From NCBI RefSeq assembly GCF_000499845.2, contig NC_023758.2:11257927-11321926 (forward strand): a stretch of DNA of 64,000 nt, in the 5' to 3' direction. A program made the position numbers and the translations under genes. How positions within the stretch are numbered: the stretch's first letter is position 1; every line of letters starts with the position of its first letter. This document shows positions 58,501-64,000 of the stretch, one piece after another. The notes below the pieces were generated by a model, which made no database searches, had not been told where the DNA came from, and saw only the letters and a program-made list of their open reading frames with translations. Source of the DNA: Phaseolus vulgaris (Eukaryota > Streptophyta > Magnoliopsida > Fabales > Fabaceae).

Positions 58501-58927
58501 AAATTAAGAGGAGTGCAATTGAGTCTCAAAATAAGTGCTAAGGATTATGATACTAGTTTCTAGCTAAGAAGCTTGAAAAAAAATATCAATATAGGTCCCA
58601 TTGTGTGCTTTAAAGTGAGGGGGCGACTTAGGATAGAGACAATACTCTTTTTCAGCCATCTCTCATAGTTAATTCTAATAATCTATATGCTAGATAATGA
58701 GTTTGTGGGGTTTAATTAATTGTGTATATATAATTATAAATCTAAGGCTAAGAGTAATTTAGGCATTACTAGGCTAATGAATGTTATGATTTTCTCTAGC
58801 ACCATTTAAGGTTTGGTCATATGAAATTATGGAAGTTTCAATAAATAATGTTCTATTTTGTCACTACATATACACATTTCAATGAGGCCAGATACATGAA
58901 TTCCAATTTAAGGTTTGATTTAGGCTT
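55566..58927. other. AT-rich region, no gene seen
   Basis: Long AT-rich stretch. Frames such as 57547-57792 (81 codons, hydrophobic, Phe-rich) have no family resemblance. A (TA)n/(TG)n tract lies at about 57471-57490. Confidence 0.5.
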
Positions 58928-59390
58928 TAGATCTATTTACGACAAACACAAATATGGACATTGACATGATACGGATATGAATACGGAAACACGTATAATC
59001 TCTAAAATGTAGGACACGTGAACATGAATCTATATATTATATAATTATAAATTTTATAAATTGACAATAAATATTTATGTTCACAAGTATGTTTCAGATT
59101 TTTTTTGGAGAAAAAGATGTTTTTTTATGACTTGTTCAAAAAAATTGTTTCTTATTTTTATAATCATAATAAAATTTTATACAATAAATTTGAGTTTTTA
59201 GAAAATTATTGTATTTATCCTTTTTAAAATTGTGTTAGAACCATGCTAGAATTGTCAGAAATCCAACAAATATATTTTGAATTGAACACTTTACCTATAA
59301 GTGTCATACGAGTGTTGACACCGATACGTGTGTACGACACGGACATGTCATTTAAGATAAGTGTCCGAGTTTGGTGCTTCTCCTATAGCT
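58928..59390. repeat. Possible foldback repeat with ACACGGACATGT-type ends
   Basis: Left words ATATGGACATTGACATGATA and GTAGGACACGTGAACATG pair loosely with right words GAGTGTTGACACCGATACG, ACGACACGGACATGTC and AAGTGTCCGAGTTTGGTGC. It resembles known legume foldback repeats with GTGTCCGAGT words. Boundaries approximate. Confidence 0.4.
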
Positions 59391-60160
59391 CCCAAAGTCT
59401 AATATTATTGTATAGCATTGAGTTAGTAATTATTTTAGTTTAATTAATGATTTTTAATTTAAATCTTAAATATTTAAATGTATTAAATAATTTTGAAATA
59501 TTATTATCACTTGTTTTAGATCTATTTAACTCGAATAAGTTTCTTTTATATATGGAAGACACGAATGATAGATTATGATTTGGTCATCATATTTGTTTGT
59601 ACCTTTCTGATCCTCCCATATATAGTTACAACTGGCATGAATCAACAATCCTAGTATCTATTTTGTTTTGAAATAGAGTAAACTTAATTTTAAATAATTA
59701 AATATAATTTTTTTTTACATGACTTCTTAATAAAACATGTATAAGGCAATCCAAGAACAATTTTTATTCTCCATATTAAACCACTTAAAAGGGTGATATA
59801 AGTAATATTATTTTCATGTTGTATGTAAAATTAAATTGAAAAATATAAAAAATATAAAGCTATTTTTTAATTTAGATGCGAAGATATTATCATAAAAAGC
59901 TAATGAAACATAAGATAAAAGATATTTAGTATGCGCAAATAATCTGTCTACAAAAGTACATAAAATGTTATAGTTTATTTATAAGTGTGTTAAAAACCAT
60001 AAACATAATTGATAAAAATTATAATTACTAATTACTCTGAAATGAATATCCTACACCATACTTTATCAAGAAGTATATATACAATTGTTTAGATTTTGTT
60101 TAAAATAAAACTCAAGTAATTTTACACTTTTCCTATAGATATATTTTAACAAATTTTACG
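59391..60160. other. AT-rich region, no gene seen
   Basis: No coding sequence or recognisable repeat. Confidence 0.5.
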
Positions 60161-60531
60161 CACTACAAAAAAATCATGAAATAGAAACCAATTTTTAGAG
60201 ACCAAAATAATTAGTTGTAATGATAACTAAATTAGATACCATTATTTTATAAACTAAAAAAAATTGGTTTTTAAATTAGTTTCTATTATTTAAATTGGTA
60301 TCTAATTAACAACCAAAGTTTTAACTACCAATTATTTAGTTTCTAAATTTGGTAACAAAAACATTGGTGGTTAATTAGATACCAATTTAGAAACTATTTA
60401 ACAATAATAAAAACTAATTTAAAAATCAAATTTTATTTTAGTTTCTAAAATGGTCTCTAATTTAATTACTATTGCAACTAATTATTTTGGTCTCCAAAAA
60501 TTGGTTTCTATTTCATGATTTTCTTGTAGTG
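60161..60531. mobile_element. Foldback MITE, complete (copy E)
   Basis: CACTACAAAAAAATCATGAA at the left and TTCATGATTTTCTTGTAGTG at the right, 371 bp. The two arms are complementary over nearly the whole length: ATAGAAACCAATTTTTAGAG against CTCCAAAAATTGGTTTCTAT, and TTAGATACCA against TGGTATCTAA. Its transcript would fold into one long hairpin. No clear 3-bp duplication (ACG left, TAA right). Confidence 0.88.
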
Positions 60532-62032
60532 TAAGTTAAATAAATAAATAAATGTGGTTTGAGTGTTATTTTTATATTTTTTCTTTCTACATATAGTGTT
60601 TTTTGAGAGTTTTGTCAATATATATAAGTGATGTGTGAATTTTGAAGATATGGAATCATGATTGATTTATTAGAAAAACAATAATATCATATATGACACA
60701 CATGAAGCATAATTAAACAAGGTGGATGGATAAGGTAACTAAGGTAATAAATTCAAAGGTTGCATGATCAAGAATTTGAGTAAAGGGTTGGGGTTTTGCA
60801 GGAAGGTTCATGGATTTGTCTACTAGTGTTCTTTACATATCTACCATTGATCCATATTATGCAACACATATTTTCATTTTATCAAACAGTTGATGGAAAA
60901 CTCCACCTAAGTGAAGTGTAATAGAATAGATGAATAATAATAGTTGGAACGCCCCCACAAACGTGCAGAGTTTGAGTGTATATATGGTGTCACGTATGGT
61001 TGTCGCTGTTTAACGTGAGGAAAGGTTAGGAGTGAAAGTTGTTATTGATTTTGAGTTATGTGTTTAGGTTTCCTAAGATGATGACAGGCGTGAAGAATTA
61101 TTACTTGGGCAGTGTTTGATGAATGAAAGGAAGATAAGGGAGGGTTCATTATTAATAGTTGAAGCAAGAGATGAGACATGGAGCAGGATGCATAGTGTTT
61201 GGTAGGGAGCAGAAAAATGTTAGTGAAATCGTATGGTATCAGCCGACACAGATGCATGGCTGTTAAGTAGTGATGAAATGTTCTGAGAGGGTATAATCAG
61301 AAAATGGTGAAATGCAGACATGTGCAAATGGACACACACATGAAGAGAGAGTGTGGTAATGAGCATGTGACCAAAAGGGGTAGGCTATGATGTTGGGAAA
61401 AGTCAAGATGGGGGTTATTGGGAGCACTCAGAAAGACATGGGGTGAAATCATCAACGACCTTATCATTTCCAAGTTGATCGAATGAAGGGTGTGTGTGTG
61501 TGTGTTGGTTCAAATCATTTCTGCTGCTATCACTCAAACGACCCTAAACCAAAACCCTGCTTTCTGCTCAAATGTTTATGTTTGTGTGAGATTCATCTAG
61601 ATCTCATCGCAAGCCCACCCCTACCAATTTCATGAAAATATGACCCAGTCCACATTCAATGTTATAACGCCTTTTTCTTCCTCCACCCCCATATTTTATA
61701 ACTTCACCCCATAATTTCTAAAAACAACCATTTCACTTTCCATACGATTCACTTTTGGATTATCTGTTATGGAATTTTTTAGAACAAAATTCGTGAAATG
61801 CATTTTAGAACGATTTTTTTAAAAGAGAATTTTTATAACAAGTTTTCTAAAACATATATACATTTTAGAAAGAGTTTTTTAAAATGACTTTTTTAGAACA
61901 ATTTTTTTCAGAATACATGAAGTATGTTTTAAAACGGTTTTTTTTAAAAAAAAAATTATAGAATAAACTTTTTATAAAGTAAATGATAACTTCTAAAATA
62001 AGATTTCTAAAACAACTCTCTCATCTTCTTCT
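60532..62032. other. Region without recognisable genes
   Basis: Less repetitive than most of the window at 60780-61740, with a short (TG)n at 61491-61505. From 61745 to 61975 there are several copies of a TTTTAGAACRATTTTTT-like word. No frame resembles a protein; the 71-codon minus frame at 61257-61042 is unconvincing. Confidence 0.45.
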
Positions 62033-62176
62033 TGTTAAGGGTATCCATATGTAGTCATGTATATATTATTTATGGTACTTTGTGTATATATAGGTGAGTA
62101 GAGTACTCTCTTAGAAGTATGCAATAATATCAGTTTTCTATGAAAACCTTTTCTCTTCTCTCTCATCTTTATCACA
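62033..62176 (+). repeat. Probable left LTR of copia element 3
   Basis: TGTTAAGGGTATCCATATG to CTCATCTTTATCACA, with a TATA-like GTGTATATATAGG near 62081. It is directly followed by TGGTATCATGAGCT, a slightly altered iMet primer site. About 144 bp, short but acceptable for copia. The second LTR is outside the window. Confidence 0.55.
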
Positions 62177-62222
62177 TGGTATCATGAGCTAGAAAGTTTT
62201 TTTTTTCTTTTTCATTTCTTTC

Positions 62223-64000
62223 ATGGCTTCCTTTGCTTCCTCTCCACAATCATCTTCTTCCACCCAGGACCTCTCCACCAAGAGATCCTCTTTGCATCAT
62301 TTTACTACTTCTATTTCGCTAAAATTGGATGACGAAATTTTGTTGTTGTGGAAACATCAGGTTCTTTCCACTATTAATGGTTTGATGCTTTCTTTGTTTC
62401 TTGATGGGACTCATGTTCCTCCACACTGTCTTTATGTTGCCTACTATAAGTGACAATCTTTCCTTCATCTCTTACAAGCAACAAAATAATTTGGTGGTTG
62501 CATGACCTCTGGCACCCATGACCATTCCTCTTTTAACCAAAATGGTGGGTCTTAGTTCTGTAGCTCAGATCCAGAATACATTACACTCATTTTTCATCTG
62601 ATACTCGTGCGTAGATAAATAAATTAAAACTTCTTTTAAAGAATCCAAAGAAAGATCGTTCTATCTCCAAATATGTTTTGGATATCAAACTCATTGTGGA
62701 TGCGCTTGTTGTTGTAGACACTCCTATATTTGTGGAGGATCATATCGAAACCATCCTTGATGGTCTTCTAGTCGATTTTGATTCTTTTGTTGCATCCATT
62801 TTTCCTAGAACTGGTCCTTATAAGGTTGGAGAGATAAAAGCTATTCTTCTTGTGCAAGAAGAACTTCTTAAACGTCATCATCAACTCGATCCTTTCAGTT
62901 TTCCTGCAATTGTACCCTTCACATCTTAGACGCCTTCGCATTCCACTCATGAAAAGGTCAATCCAGGTTTCATGGTACTCGTGGTGGTTGTGGGTTTTCC
63001 CGCTCACAAAATTTCTCTCATGGTTCTCGTTCCTAAGCTCGTGGTTCTTGGAATTCTTCTAGATCAGTGTGTCAAGTTTGCGACAAATATGGTCATGATG
63101 TTCTTCAGTGTTGAAATGGTATGAACATCAACCCAGTCCACCTTCTCGTGCTAATCTTTCCCAGCTTTCAATCTTAGATACAAAAACCAACGATGCTTCT
63201 CTTCTGGGAATTCAATCCACTACTGAGGATCTGCTTTGGTATCCAGACAACGGTGCTACGCATCATGTAGCGAAAGATCCCACCGTCTACTCAACCAAGC
63301 AACCATATCAAGGCACTAAAACTGTTAAAATGGGTAATGGTTCAGGTTTGTCTATTGCTAATATTGAATATGCAATTTTTCATTCTTTTCTCACTGATAA
63401 ACCATTATTTTTTTTGCAATCTTTTACATGTCCCTTTGATAATAAAAAGCTTACTCAGTTTTTTTTTTATGTTTGCTTGAGTGTATTTCCAATTTCATGC
63501 TAACCATTGTTGTATTGTTAATCAATCTACGAACAAAGTTCTTCTTCACAAAATTCTTAAGGATGGTCTATACACTTTTCTAACCATGCAAAATCCTCAT
63601 ACATCCTCTATTTTTCATGCTTCTTTTGTAACTAATAAGCCCATAGACAATGTTTGGCATGACAGCACTAATCACTGTGATTTTGGCACTTTAAAACTAA
63701 TTTTACAAAATTGTAATGTACGTTGTTCTACCGATAAAATTTTTTGCTCTACTTGTATGCTTGGTAAAAATCAACAACTCCCTTTTAGTTCTTTTGTTAC
63801 CATTTACTCTCATTCGTTGGAGCTTGTATTTGCTGATGTATGAGGACCTGCTTCTATATCTGCTTCAAATGGTTCAAGGTACCCCATATCTTTTCTTGAT
63901 GTACATAGATATACATTCTTCATACTAAATCTCAGGTTTCTTCTGTGTTTAAAAAATTCAAAATCTTTGTTGAAAACCAAACAAATTATAAACATTGCTC
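62223..64000 (+). pseudogene. Copia element 3 gag, protease and start of integrase (continues past window)
   Basis: Starts MASFASSPQSSSSTQDLSTK. Gag: ISLKLDDEILLLWKHQVLST, then frameshifts; DALVVVDTPIFVEDHIETIL and IFPRTGPYKVGEIKAILLVQ near 62700-62860. The zinc knuckle CQVCDKYGHDVLQC (63072-63112) is followed by a stop. Protease WYPDNGATHHVAKDPTVYST near 63238 has DNG for the usual DSG. The GAG-pre-integrase region has NVWHDSTNHCDFGTLKL and FCSTCMLGKNQQLPFSS; integrase begins LELVFADV, with TGA at 63841 where Trp is expected (WGP). At least three frame changes. Inactive. Confidence 0.85.

Overview
The window is plant nuclear DNA, most likely from a legume, possibly the bean/cowpea group. The inference rests on an intron-rich D-type cyclin gene, long AT-rich stretches, and LTR-retrotransposon, TRIM and foldback-MITE families typical of legumes. 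Only one host gene is recognisable. It is a CYCD1-type cyclin on the minus strand at 1-2387, with six exons visible and its 3' end cut off by the window edge. Nearly everything else that can be interpreted is a mobile-element relic, often nested. I saw no rRNA or tRNA gene and no CRISPR array.

Layout. 1-2600: cyclin gene and promoter. 3388-4520: a solo LTR with intact target-site duplication (TSD) about 1 kb upstream of the cyclin ATG. 4600-8880: gypsy LTR scraps, a 331-bp tandem duplication, two MITEs and a copia fossil. 11500-19230: a Ty3/gypsy (Tekay-type chromovirus) element with both LTRs and a single-frame gag-pol broken only by five stops; its right LTR is a mosaic. 20061-24652: a minus-strand Ty1/copia element with both LTRs, TSD CTATT and a large deletion in reverse transcriptase. 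25113-27975: a Tat-type gypsy fragment with dual RNase H, split by a solo LTR with TSD GGGTC. 28000-32500: AT-rich DNA with two more MITEs. 32960-45617: a second degenerate Tat-type element. Its RT is split at TSD AGTCG by a complete non-autonomous LTR element (36126-42303) that carries a broken gag and an intact 400-aa passenger ORF with its own TATA box. Its 53-bp minisatellite is split by another solo LTR (TSD CAACT). 47290-47640: a CACTA-like end. 49353-54008: a composite insertion with one TSD (CACAA) whose left terminus is a TRIM and whose right terminus is a copia LTR. 54009-62030: AT-rich DNA with foldback elements. 62033-64000: the start of a third copia element that runs out of the window.

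The retroelement genes encode the usual gag, protease, integrase, reverse transcriptase and RNase H steps of LTR retrotransposition. All the autonomous copies are broken. The points most worth a second look are the TRIM-copia composite, the passenger-ORF element with its roughly 22 copies of a (near-)palindromic 14-mer, the mosaic Tekay LTR, and upstream ATGs before the cyclin start.
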